Below, piece after piece: positions 1-8,001 of a stretch of DNA of 52,690 bases. The DNA is from Spirochaetaceae bacterium (lineage in GTDB: Bacteria > Spirochaetota > Spirochaetia > DSM-27196 > SKKC01): contig RECN01000083.1 in assembly GCA_007694005.1 (NCBI GenBank), positions 1 through 52,690 on the forward strand. The letters are read 5' to 3'. The first letter of the stretch is position 1; the number at the start of each line of letters is the position of its first letter. The notes under the pieces were generated by a model. That model was not told the DNA's origin. It did no database searches and worked only from the letters and a program-made list of their open reading frames with translations. Both the position numbers and the translations under genes were made by a program.

Positions 1-623
1 GTGAAGTCAGCGTTGAGCTCGACGAAGCCTTCCTTCCCCACACACTGGCAGCAGTTGATATTGATGCAGCCGAGTGGAACGAAGACAATACGGTATACTA
101 CGTCACTCGCGGCAACCAGAATCGCGTCGCGCGCTGGGTTCAATACAACGGTACAACCTACGTCGGCACAACTGTCGGAAACTCTGTAACCTACGTCACA
201 GCCGACTCAGACGGTAACCCTTCAGGCAACCAGGACCTGGAACTGCTCATAATCCACGGCCAGGACTCAATGGCGAACTATGTTGCGAGCATTCAGGACG
301 GCGGCTTCGGCGTTATGACCGAGTTCGGCGGAACCGTCGAACCTGTCACGACAACCGGCTCCGGTCAGCTCACCAAGCGCGGATCCAACTACTGGGCATT
401 CGGAGCTCTTGGCTGGCAGGGCAACATCGAAGCAATCGAAGAGTTCATTGACGAAAACGGGTGGAACTTCCGCATTGCTGATATGAGTCGCGCAGCAGAA
501 GAAGACGCCGACGGCCTTCGCCGCTGGTCTGTGGCAGACGCCGTAACCGGTGCAACTCTTTCGGACTTCAAGGATTACTTTATCAACGCCCAGATGGCGC
601 TTGCGCAGCTTGAGCGTAACTAA
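1..623 (+). CDS. FMN-binding-domain protein, 3' part (5' end outside window)
   Basis: The frame is open from base 3 to the TAA at 621-623, so about 206 C-terminal residues are visible. Near the C-terminus is D-A-V-T-G-A-T-L-S, which fits the Dxx(S/T)GAT(L/x)(S/T) motif of FMN-binding domains (NqrC/RnfG/PF04205 type), where ApbE attaches FMN covalently to the threonine. A similar but more diverged repeat may lie before it. This suggests an extracytoplasmic flavin carrier or lipoprotein that shuttles electrons, but the N-terminus, signal peptide and any partner genes are outside the window. An internal ATG at 270 is possible but unlikely as the real start, because the upstream frame is continuous and has the same protein-like composition. 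A strong terminator follows, so this is the last gene of its transcript. Family call from the motif only. Confidence 0.55.
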   Translation, partial: EVSVELDEAFLPHTLAAVDIDAAEWNEDNTVYYVTRGNQNRVARWVQYNGTTYVGTTVGNSVTYVTADSDGNPSGNQDLELLIIHGQDSMANYVASIQDGGFGVMTEFGGTVEPVTTTGSGQLTKRGSNYWAFGALGWQGNIEAIEEFIDENGWNFRIADMSRAAEEDADGLRRWSVADAVTGATLSDFKDYFINAQMALAQLERN

Positions 624-650
624 AGTCTGACTTTACAAGTCACGAACAGG

Positions 651-684
651 AGCGTGCAGCGATCGTGCTGCACGCTTTTTTTTT
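651..684 (+). terminator. Rho-independent terminator
   Basis: A perfect 10-bp stem (651-660 with 667-676, arms AGCGTGCAGC / GCTGCACGCT) with a 6-base loop is followed by a run of T to 684. It lies 28 bases after the stop of the FMN-binding protein and has no T-run on the other strand, so it acts on plus-strand transcription only. Confidence 0.93.
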
Positions 685-723
685 GCCCGGCTCGCGTATG
701 ACCGCGAAGCCCGTCAGTCCGCC

Positions 724-2970
724 CTACTCGAAGAGGTCGACGGTGTATGCTGCCTTGACGAAGAGCATGGGAGGGAAGTCCTTGAACTTCTCAAACTGCC
801 GGGTAAAGAGTTTTTCATCGATATCAAACATGTGGGCAAGACCTCCCATAGGCTTACCCGGCATACCCATGAAGATGAGCCCCGCATCCATTGATCGTGC
901 CTGTATGGACTCGTGTATTGGTGTCGCGTCGGGTTCAATGATCAGCACCTCTCCCGGCAGTCGTGCCCCGTCGAGCAGCTTCTGCATTTCTTCGAACGCA
1001 ATTTCGCGGTCCTCGCCGCTCTGCAGCTTTCGTATCATGCGAATCTGCTTGGTCTGACCACCGGCGGACGCATCGCTCTGGTTGATGATGTAGGCAAGCA
1101 AAGCCATAAAATTCCCGTTCTCATACCCTTTCCACCACACGTCGATGCGGTCCTTCCCCTCGCCTTCAATCACGAGTCCCGGTTTGTACAGAAGCACGTG
1201 TTTCTCCTGACGAATGAGATCCTGGGTGAGGTCGTACAGACCGAGACGCGAGTCAATAGACATGAGCACCGTGTTCATCTGCAGCCCCCCGGGTGCGGCC
1301 GCCTGGACGATCGCCGAAACCGCGGAGGCGTAATCGCTGTCCGGTACGGAAACAATGCGGCTGGACCGGTCGAGTTTCATTTCGCTGTCGCCGTGCTCTA
1401 CCGCCTTGTGTATGTCGACCGGGCTGAGGAGGTTCACCATCGTAATGCCCTTGTACTCGCTGATGCGGCGCCCCATACGGAGGACGTGGCTGGTTTCGGT
1501 CGCCTTGTCGACGAAACCGAAGATTCCGACTATGGGTCGCCAGTTCTTGCTCCCCTGTATGATGCCCTCCATGGAATCAAAACCCCAGTGCAGAAGCCGG
1601 AACACCAGCCCCCACCAGACACCTTCGATAAGGCTTCCGGAGCGATACTTCAGAAGCAGGTAGAACAGCAGAAGCTGCACCGACAGGACCCCAATGCCTA
1701 TCCAGACATTGAACAGGGCAATGACAGCCATACATACGAGAAACCCGTAGAGTGAAATCAGCCAGTGACCTTTTGACGTGGGACGAAAACTCGGATTTCC
1801 GCTGACCCGTTCGAAGAACGCGGCAAGATTGACCCAACCGTATACGACCAGAAAACAGATACCGACGATCAGCGATATAAATGAGATATCGCCGGACCAG
1901 ATCACCGAAAAGGCAAGCACAAAGGTTACGAGTGTTGCCCATCGTGGTTCAGATCCACCTTTGCGAAAGTCTTTGCCGAGAAAGGAAAACATCCTCGGGA
2001 AAAGTCCATCCACCGCTATTGCCTGTGCTGTTCGTGGTGCGGTGAGAAAATATGCCAGGGCCGAGGACGCCGTTGCCACAATAATGCCGAACAGAAGGAC
2101 GTACAGGATCAAGGGTGATTCGGCAAAAATGTCCATGGTGGACGGGGCAATACCGTTCTGGAATTGCAGGAGTTCTGGTCGAACAAGGCTGAAGATGTAG
2201 GTTACGAGTCCGTACACCGCTGTAGTAACAAGTATTGCGGCGAAGGTGCCGCGCCCGAGCGAGCGGCGAGGATCCTTGAGGCTCCCACTCATGCCGACAC
2301 CCGCATCAATTCCGGTAACTGCAGGAAAGAAGGTTGCGAAGGCGGCAAAAAACCCGATACGGCCGATGACTCCACTTGTCATGGGTTCACTTGAAAAGAC
2401 AGGTGCGCCGTCCCTGACCGGCTGCATCAGCGGTGAGATTATTATCACACCGACCGCAGCAACCAGTATGAAGAATATTCCAAGCTGCAGGCGTGTAACG
2501 ACGTCGGCACCGATAAGGGCAATAATCAGCCCGATGATGACTGCCACACTCGCGATTACCTGCCGTTGCATGAGCGCCGAGAGCTCGAATGCCGCAACGA
2601 GATCAACGTATGCCGGAAACGTCATAAGAATCCGCTGAACTGGCTCGGCGAAACCGGCTGCGTAAAAACCGATGGACACCGCCTGCGCGACATACAGCTG
2701 CATGCCGATCGATCCACCGAAGGCAGCTCCGAGTGAACGCTTGGAAATGGCATACATGCCACCGGCACCGATGTTGTTCAGATTCGTGGCCGCATCGGAA
2801 AGCGAAAACGCGGTTGCAACCGTCGCAGTGTTTGCAAAGGCGACGATCAGGAGCATCTGCCAGAGACCAACCGCTCCGACGAGGAGTGGAAGAATCAGAA
2901 ATAGTACGGCGCCAAGGATGGCTTCGAAAGACGGGATAAATACCCCGCCGAATGTCCCGAGTTTCTTCAT
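724..2970 (-). CDS. SLC12-like cation-chloride cotransporter family protein (APC superfamily)
   Basis: A 748-residue polytopic membrane protein. The N-terminus (K-L-G-T-F-G-G-V-F-I-P-S) matches the conserved start of the cation-chloride cotransporter core; a G-A-G-G-M-Y-A-I-S-K-R-S-L-G segment resembles the unwound TM1/TM3 region of that family. About 12 hydrophobic segments fill residues 10-450. The last 250 residues are soluble and mixed alpha/beta, as in the cytoplasmic tail of SLC12 proteins. Expected role is ion-coupled (Na/K/Cl) or amino-acid transport across the inner membrane; the substrate cannot be read from sequence. It is a single gene converging on the terminated gene to its left. 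I saw no frameshift. Confidence 0.8.
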   Translation of the reverse strand: MKKLGTFGGVFIPSFEAILGAVLFLILPLLVGAVGLWQMLLIVAFANTATVATAFSLSDAATNLNNIGAGGMYAISKRSLGAAFGGSIGMQLYVAQAVSIGFYAAGFAEPVQRILMTFPAYVDLVAAFELSALMQRQVIASVAVIIGLIIALIGADVVTRLQLGIFFILVAAVGVIIISPLMQPVRDGAPVFSSEPMTSGVIGRIGFFAAFATFFPAVTGIDAGVGMSGSLKDPRRSLGRGTFAAILVTTAVYGLVTYIFSLVRPELLQFQNGIAPSTMDIFAESPLILYVLLFGIIVATASSALAYFLTAPRTAQAIAVDGLFPRMFSFLGKDFRKGGSEPRWATLVTFVLAFSVIWSGDISFISLIVGICFLVVYGWVNLAAFFERVSGNPSFRPTSKGHWLISLYGFLVCMAVIALFNVWIGIGVLSVQLLLFYLLLKYRSGSLIEGVWWGLVFRLLHWGFDSMEGIIQGSKNWRPIVGIFGFVDKATETSHVLRMGRRISEYKGITMVNLLSPVDIHKAVEHGDSEMKLDRSSRIVSVPDSDYASAVSAIVQAAAPGGLQMNTVLMSIDSRLGLYDLTQDLIRQEKHVLLYKPGLVIEGEGKDRIDVWWKGYENGNFMALLAYIINQSDASAGGQTKQIRMIRKLQSGEDREIAFEEMQKLLDGARLPGEVLIIEPDATPIHESIQARSMDAGLIFMGMPGKPMGGLAHMFDIDEKLFTRQFEKFKDFPPMLFVKAAYTVDLFE

Positions 2971-3032
2971 GCACGCGAGGATAGTGTTTCCGGCGGCAGA
3001 GGGTCAAACCATCGCGTGCGACCTGGAGCCGG

Positions 3033-3509
3033 TCAGTTCCGTATAAAAGCCCGCACTCCCGGAGGAGCATCATCTACCAGTATCAGTACTGCGGGCCACG
3101 TCAGAGCCTGGGTAACCATAGCGTCGGGGGAAGGACTCAGCTCCCGCATATGGATGGTTATAAACTCTGATCCACGCTCGACCTCGGTGAGTTCGAGACT
3201 GTACCCGCCTGTCCTGCGACGACCGAGAAAAGCAGCAACGACGACCTGTCGTTCGAAGTCGACACCACCGAGCGCCGCGTTACGCCGGGTAAGATCGGTC
3301 TGACCCATTTCCTGGAGCACAGCTTCAAGCTGCTCTGATGTCCGTATCGTCTGTGCACCAGGGTTCTGGCGTTCGAGGTTTCCCTCGGCGACGATGCTGA
3401 CTCCGTCTATGTCTGCCATATCTCTGGCCTCCGACGATGGAGATCCGGCTGAAGAACAGGCAACGGTAAGCCCAAGCAGAACGGCAATCACGCTGGTTTT
3501 CATATACAT
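3033..3509 (-). CDS. Lipoprotein with PrcB-like C-terminal domain
   Basis: A 158-residue protein with a short hydrophobic leader and a lipobox L-T-V-A-C (Cys about residue 18), so probably membrane-anchored. The C-terminal 80 residues contain G-R-R-R-T-G-G-Y-S-L-E-L, the hallmark of the PrcB C-terminal domain (PF14343). In Treponema denticola, PrcB is a lipoprotein that stabilises the PrtP (dentilisin) protease complex; here no protease partner is adjacent, so the domain may do something else. Two in-frame ATGs (3509, 3503) are possible starts; neither has a clear ribosome-binding site. Divergent from the channel gene at 3563. Confidence 0.7.
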   Translation of the reverse strand: MYMKTSVIAVLLGLTVACSSAGSPSSEARDMADIDGVSIVAEGNLERQNPGAQTIRTSEQLEAVLQEMGQTDLTRRNAALGGVDFERQVVVAAFLGRRRTGGYSLELTEVERGSEFITIHMRELSPSPDAMVTQALTWPAVLILVDDAPPGVRAFIRN

Positions 3510-3562
3510 ACATGAATAGCGCAGGCGAGCGGCTTTATCAATATCCGGGTATACTCTCGGTT

Positions 3563-4852
3563 ATGAACACCGAATTACGCTTTCTCGGCCTTGAGTCCAT
3601 TGTCGTTGCCCCCATTCTGGAATCGTGGGGAATGAGCCCCCAGGCGGCAGTCGCATCCGAGCGGATTCCGCTGCTCACTGTTATTATCGCGGTGGCCGTC
3701 AGCGCCAACTTTGTACTCCGCACCGTTATTACCCGGGTGCTTCACCGCGTCTTCATGAAAACAAAGGTTACCTGGGACAACCGTCTAGCCGAACGCGGTA
3801 CGCTGCTCCGCCTCTCCCGCATTGCACCGGCCCTGCTCTTCTACGCGAGTGCACCGCTTCTGGCCCCTGAACTTCCGTGGGTTATGGTAGCGGTTCAGCG
3901 AGTCTCCGTGGTGTGGATCATTCTCGTATCAGTGGCAACACTCGACTCTGTTCTGGACGTTCTTCACGACGAATATCAGCAGACTGAAGCTGCGGCGAAG
4001 CGGTCAATAAAAAGCTTTCTTCAACTCGCGAAAGTTGCGGTCTTCGTCGTAGCCGGTATTCTTGCACTGACAACAATCCTCGATCAGTCCCCGCTCGGTG
4101 TCCTCAGCGGCCTTGGTGCCTTGAGTGCAGTCCTCATGCTCGTATTTCGTGACTCGATTCTCGGCTTTGTATCAGGGGTTCAGCTCGCCGCCAACAAGAT
4201 GGTGCAGATCGGTGACTGGATCGAGATGCCCAAGTACGACGCCGACGGAGACGTCATAGACATTACGCTACAGACCATCAAGGTTCAGAACTGGGATAAA
4301 ACGATCACGACGATACCGGTCTACGCCCTCGTATCGGATAGCTTCCGGAACTGGCGCGGTATGGCGGAAAGCGGCGGAAGGCGCATTAAGCGTTCGATCA
4401 ACATTGATATGCATTCGATACGGTTTATAGACGATGAGCAGCTGCAGAGGTTTCGGCGCTACCGCCGTATTCGCCCGTACCTCGAAAGTCGTCTGGCCGA
4501 GATCGAAGCTTATAACCGGGAGCATGAAATCGATCTCAGCGATACCGTGAGCGGACGCAGACTGACCAACCTCGGCGTATTCAGACAGTACGTCACCGAG
4601 TACCTGACTGGACACCCTCAGATCCGGAAAGACATGACCTTCCTCGTCCGTCAGCTTCAACCGGGACCCACGGGCATACCGATAGAGATATTCGTGTTCA
4701 GCGCCGATCAGCGCTGGGCCTTCTACGAAGGCATACAGGCCGACATATTCGACCACCTTCTGGCGGTAATTCCCGAGTTCGGCCTTCGTGTCTATCAGGA
4801 ACCGAGCGGATCGGAGATTTCGGCCATCGCGGACGCCCTGAAAAAGACTTGA
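3563..4852 (+). CDS. mscM: YbdG/MscM-type small-conductance mechanosensitive channel
   Basis: About 429 residues, close to the length of E. coli YbdG, which I recognise as a strong match over the whole C-terminal half: D-W-I-E-M-P-K-Y-D-A-D-G in the beta domain, N-W-D-K-T-I-T-T-I-P, S-G-G-R-R-I-K-R-S and R-K-D-M-T-F-L-V-R-Q. Four to five hydrophobic helices precede the pore helix (L-S-G-L-G-A-L-S-A-V). It should open under membrane tension and protect against mild hypo-osmotic shock. An upstream ATG at 3512 would leave only 2 bases to the divergent lipoprotein start, so I prefer 3563; a TATACT box at 3550-3555 sits just before it, hinting at a very short leader. No strong ribosome-binding site at either start. 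Confidence 0.88.
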   Translation: MNTELRFLGLESIVVAPILESWGMSPQAAVASERIPLLTVIIAVAVSANFVLRTVITRVLHRVFMKTKVTWDNRLAERGTLLRLSRIAPALLFYASAPLLAPELPWVMVAVQRVSVVWIILVSVATLDSVLDVLHDEYQQTEAAAKRSIKSFLQLAKVAVFVVAGILALTTILDQSPLGVLSGLGALSAVLMLVFRDSILGFVSGVQLAANKMVQIGDWIEMPKYDADGDVIDITLQTIKVQNWDKTITTIPVYALVSDSFRNWRGMAESGGRRIKRSINIDMHSIRFIDDEQLQRFRRYRRIRPYLESRLAEIEAYNREHEIDLSDTVSGRRLTNLGVFRQYVTEYLTGHPQIRKDMTFLVRQLQPGPTGIPIEIFVFSADQRWAFYEGIQADIFDHLLAVIPEFGLRVYQEPSGSEISAIADALKKT

Positions 4853-4904
4853 CGAACGCTCCATCTCGGATAATAGTATTAATGTACTATTGTTATAGTA
4901 CATT
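4849..4904 (+). promoter_or_regulatory. Promoter/operator with two overlapping palindromes before the ABC exporter
   Basis: A TTGACG (4849-4854) overlaps the end of the channel gene and is followed by an AT-rich TAATAGTAT block (4871-4879), a plausible -10 region. A perfect inverted repeat AATGTACTAT-TGTT-ATAGTACATT covers 4881-4904, immediately before the GAGGAG ribosome-binding site. A second palindrome AATAGTA-N6-TACTATT (4872-4891) shares its right arm with the first, so the two hairpins exclude each other. It looks like an operator for a dimeric repressor; in Firmicutes, GntR/YtrA-type repressors act on similar ABC exporter operons, but no such regulator lies in the window. Confidence 0.6.
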
Positions 4905-4913
4905 GAGGAGCGT

Positions 4914-5789
4914 ATGAGTCAATCACAGGAAGCAAAGGCAATAGAGGTCAGCGACATTGAGTACTCTTACGGGAGCACAAAAGCCGTACGGGGGATCTCG
5001 TTTTCGGTCGACCGCGGCGAGATATTCGGCTTTCTCGGACCGAACGGTGCAGGCAAGTCGACCACGATCAAGATGCTCACAGGGCAGCTCATACCCCGAT
5101 CCGGTAGGATCAGCATTCTCGGCATGGCGGTACACGGACACTCCGCAGAGGTACATCAGCGCATTGGCGTCTGTTTCGAGGAGAAGAATCTCTATCTGCA
5201 GATGTCGGCGGAGGAGAACCTTCGATTTTTCGCATCGCTCTTCGGGATCAGAAGACCCGACGTTAAGGGCCTGCTTGAGCGGGTAAATCTTGCCTCACGT
5301 TCGCGTGACCGTGTCAGTACATATTCCAAAGGGATGCGGCAACGGCTCATGATGGCTCGCGCTCTGATCAACGAACCCGACGTCCTGTTTCTCGACGAAC
5401 CAACCGACGGACTTGACCCTGTTTCTGCCCGTGCTATCAGAACCATTATTCGCGAAAAAGCACACGAAGGTACCGCTGTCGTGCTCACGACGCACGACAT
5501 GTACGAGGCGGATGAGCTGTCGGATCGCGTCGCCTTCATTACCGAGGGCAGGATACACGCTATTGATACGCCGGAGAATCTCAAGCTCAAACACGGATCG
5601 CGTTCAGTCACCGTTAGACGAAGAATGCGCGACTCCGAGGTCGAAGAGCTTCGCCTTGAACTCGACACGGATACATTCAGCCGGAAACTGGCCGAGGCGA
5701 CTGCGTCCGGGACGGTAATGACCATACACAGCGAGGAAGCAACGCTGGAAGACATCTTTGTCGAGGTAACCGGTAGAGGGCTGGAATAA
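4914..5789 (+). CDS. ABC-2 type exporter, ATP-binding protein
   Basis: A 291-residue ATPase. Walker A G-P-N-G-A-G-K-S-T is at residues 42-50, the signature is the Y-S-K-G-M-R-Q-R variant common in drug/Na+ exporters, and Walker B plus D-loop read L-F-L-D-E-P-T-D-G-L-D-P, with switch His in L-T-T-H-D. The C-terminal 70 residues form the usual extra subdomain of the NatA/CcmA-like group, ending in an E-A-T-L-E-D-I-F-V-E element. A GAGGAG ribosome-binding site ends 4 bases before the ATG. The stop codon overlaps the start of the next gene, so ATPase and permeases are translationally coupled. Substrate (drug, lipid, ion or peptide) unknown. Confidence 0.92.
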   Translation: MSQSQEAKAIEVSDIEYSYGSTKAVRGISFSVDRGEIFGFLGPNGAGKSTTIKMLTGQLIPRSGRISILGMAVHGHSAEVHQRIGVCFEEKNLYLQMSAEENLRFFASLFGIRRPDVKGLLERVNLASRSRDRVSTYSKGMRQRLMMARALINEPDVLFLDEPTDGLDPVSARAIRTIIREKAHEGTAVVLTTHDMYEADELSDRVAFITEGRIHAIDTPENLKLKHGSRSVTVRRRMRDSEVEELRLELDTDTFSRKLAEATASGTVMTIHSEEATLEDIFVEVTGRGLE

Positions 5790-6943
5790 TGCGACTCATT
5801 CTGGCGATTCTGAAAAAGGACCTGATCGAGTTCTCGCGCGAAAAAATCTATATGGTTTTATCGGTCGTCGGCCTCGTGCTGTTCGCTGTGGTGTTCTGGC
5901 TCATGCCCGACACCGTGCAGGAGCAGACAACGGTCGGCATCTACCCCGGCGAAAACCCGCTTCTGATTCAGGCGCTTGATGAGGCCGGTGACGAAGACGG
6001 CCTGGAGATTGTGCGATTTGCCGGACAGGACGACCTGCGACGGGTCATAGCCGGAAACCTCGAAGCCTGGATCGGAGAGCACGGACGCACCATCCTTCGG
6101 GACCGATCGGCAGGTGAACGCGCGCCGGAGAACGCCCGTCGTGTCTCACCGGTTATCGGTATCGCGTTTCCCGACGCGCCGGTTTCTTCAGAACTGCCGC
6201 ACGCGCGGATATACGTGAACAACGATACGCCACGTGAGATTCGCGGTGCCATGGAAAGCATGATCCGGGAGATCGCTCTTGCGTTTGCCGGCGCTCCGCT
6301 TCCCGTCACCGAACCCGCCGAAGACGAGATCATCCTCGGAACCGACCGTCTCGGCAGGCAGATATCCATGCGCGAGCGTATGCGTCCCATGCTCGTCTAC
6401 TTCGTTCTGATGATGGAAACCTTTGCGCTGGCGTCGCTCATCGCAGCCGAGATTTCGCAACGCACGGTCCTGGCAGTTGTCGCGACTCCCGCGAAGCTGT
6501 CGCATCTGCTCGCGGCGAAGGCAATACACGGCATTAGCCTTGCCAGCCTGCAGGCGATCATTCTGCTCGTGGCGACCGCCTCGTTCACGACAGGCAACTG
6601 GTTTGTCCTTGTACTGGCGTCTCTTCTGGGAGCGGGAATGTTTACCGGAATCGCGATGCTCGTCGGTTCCGCAGGCAGGGACTTTATCGAGAACCTGTTT
6701 TTTACCGTTGCGCTCGTCATTCCGCTCGCCGTTCCCGCGTTTTCGGCTCTTATGCCCGGCGTCGGCGCAGCCTGGGTACGTTTTGTTCCAAGCTACGGCC
6801 TCTTGAACATTCTGACGGAAGTCACATCGCACGGTGCGGGACTGTCCGATCTGACGATCCCCCTGCTCACCTCACTCGCTTGGGTTGCAGCCATCTTCGG
6901 ACTCGGTCTCCTCGTCCTCACAAAGAAGGTACGGTCGCTATGA
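5789..6943 (+). CDS. ABC-2 type exporter, permease subunit 1
   Basis: A 384-residue membrane protein with the ABC-2 layout: one N-terminal membrane segment (about residues 23-42), a large extracytoplasmic loop of about 170 residues, then five or six helices to the C-terminus. The first line L-I-L-A-I-L-K-K-D-L-I-E-F-S-R-E is the short amphipathic start typical of ABC-2 permeases. The ATG overlaps the upstream ATPase stop by one base and its own TGA overlaps the next ATG (ATGA), so the three genes form one coupled operon. It presumably forms a heterodimer with the next gene product. Confidence 0.88.
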   Translation: MRLILAILKKDLIEFSREKIYMVLSVVGLVLFAVVFWLMPDTVQEQTTVGIYPGENPLLIQALDEAGDEDGLEIVRFAGQDDLRRVIAGNLEAWIGEHGRTILRDRSAGERAPENARRVSPVIGIAFPDAPVSSELPHARIYVNNDTPREIRGAMESMIREIALAFAGAPLPVTEPAEDEIILGTDRLGRQISMRERMRPMLVYFVLMMETFALASLIAAEISQRTVLAVVATPAKLSHLLAAKAIHGISLASLQAIILLVATASFTTGNWFVLVLASLLGAGMFTGIAMLVGSAGRDFIENLFFTVALVIPLAVPAFSALMPGVGAAWVRFVPSYGLLNILTEVTSHGAGLSDLTIPLLTSLAWVAAIFGLGLLVLTKKVRSL

Positions 6944-8001
6944 GAGTACGCTCTGTCATCTGCATCCTGAAGAAGGATCTTTCTGTCGGACCACGGTCAC
7001 CTATCGTCCTATTTGCGATCGTCCTTCCGGTCATGTTGACCCTGATTCTGCAACTCGTCTTCGGAACCCTGTTCGAGAGTCCTCCCGACTTCGGGTACGT
7101 GGACCGTGGAGCATCAGATGTCATCGTCGAGCTCAGAGCTTCTGAATCGGTTCAGCTGCACAGATTTGAGAGCGAGGACGAGCTGCGCGATGTCGTCCGT
7201 TCCGGACGCCTCGACGCCGGACTTATACTGCCGGCAGACTTCGACGATGAGATCCGTGCGGGCTCACGACCGCCTCTGCAGCTTTACATAAGCGGTGAGA
7301 GCTACGCGGTCAACAGACTTATCGTAACCGTAAGCAGCATAGACGCGATCCGATCGATCTCAGGCGCTGAATCGCCTGTCAGTACGGAAGTAATCAATCT
7401 CGGTTCGGACGAGGATATTTCTCTTGCAACACGGTTCGTACCCGTCATTGCGATGTACGCATTTCTGATTGCAGGCATGTTTGTACCGGCAGCAAGCCTC
7501 GTCGACGAGCGGGAACGCGGAACGCTCACCGCAGTAACGGTTACCCCGGCTTCTCTTGGTGACGTACTCGCTGCGAAGCTGATTTTTGGAATGTTGCTTA
7601 CCATCGTTATGACGCTGATAACGCTGTGGATGAACAACGCTCTCGGTACCAATCCGACGGCCATGATACTCGTCATAGTTCTCACGTCCGTCTTCTGGGG
7701 GCAGCTTGGAATCATCGTCGGTCTGCTTGCAGGAAACTCTCAGGCGCTTTTCGCAATCGTAAAGGCTTCTGGAGCCCTGCTCATGGCGCCGGTTATCTTT
7801 TACCTTTTTCCTGACTGGCCGCAATGGATCGCTTCTCTGTTTCCGACCTACTGGGCAATCGATCCACTCTGGCAGATCATGGCAAACGACGCGGGCTTTC
7901 CTGACGTCATCGGGTCTGTAGCGATCGTCCTTGGAATGAGTGTTATCCTGGCGTTCAGTATCGTAGTCCTTGGACGAAGGTTATCCCTCAGGCATCAATA
8001 G
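6940..8001 (+). CDS. ABC-2 type exporter, permease subunit 2
   Basis: A 353-residue ABC-2 permease, paralogous in layout to its upstream neighbour: N-terminal amphipathic start (I-C-I-L-K-K-D-L-S), one helix, an external domain of about 130 residues, then six helices with the conserved V-D-E-R-E-R-G-T-L element before the second half. I chose the ATG at 6940 because it gives a 4-base ATGA overlap with the previous gene and has AAGAAGG upstream; the frame stays open 20 codons further upstream inside the previous gene, which is not meaningful. The 3' end overlaps the convergent rhaQ-like gene by 14 bases with no visible terminator between them. Confidence 0.88.
   Translation: MRVRSVICILKKDLSVGPRSPIVLFAIVLPVMLTLILQLVFGTLFESPPDFGYVDRGASDVIVELRASESVQLHRFESEDELRDVVRSGRLDAGLILPADFDDEIRAGSRPPLQLYISGESYAVNRLIVTVSSIDAIRSISGAESPVSTEVINLGSDEDISLATRFVPVIAMYAFLIAGMFVPAASLVDERERGTLTAVTVTPASLGDVLAAKLIFGMLLTIVMTLITLWMNNALGTNPTAMILVIVLTSVFWGQLGIIVGLLAGNSQALFAIVKASGALLMAPVIFYLFPDWPQWIASLFPTYWAIDPLWQIMANDAGFPDVIGSVAIVLGMSVILAFSIVVLGRRLSLRHQ

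Noticed and set aside
913-1755. 280-codon plus-strand open frame opposite the cotransporter tail
   Set aside because: Antisense shadow; the minus frame encodes the transporter and its C-terminal domain without interruption.
6188-6832. 214-codon minus-strand frame opposite the ABC-2 permease
   Set aside because: Composition is very charged and without domain pattern; the plus frame is part of an operon with ATGA overlaps.
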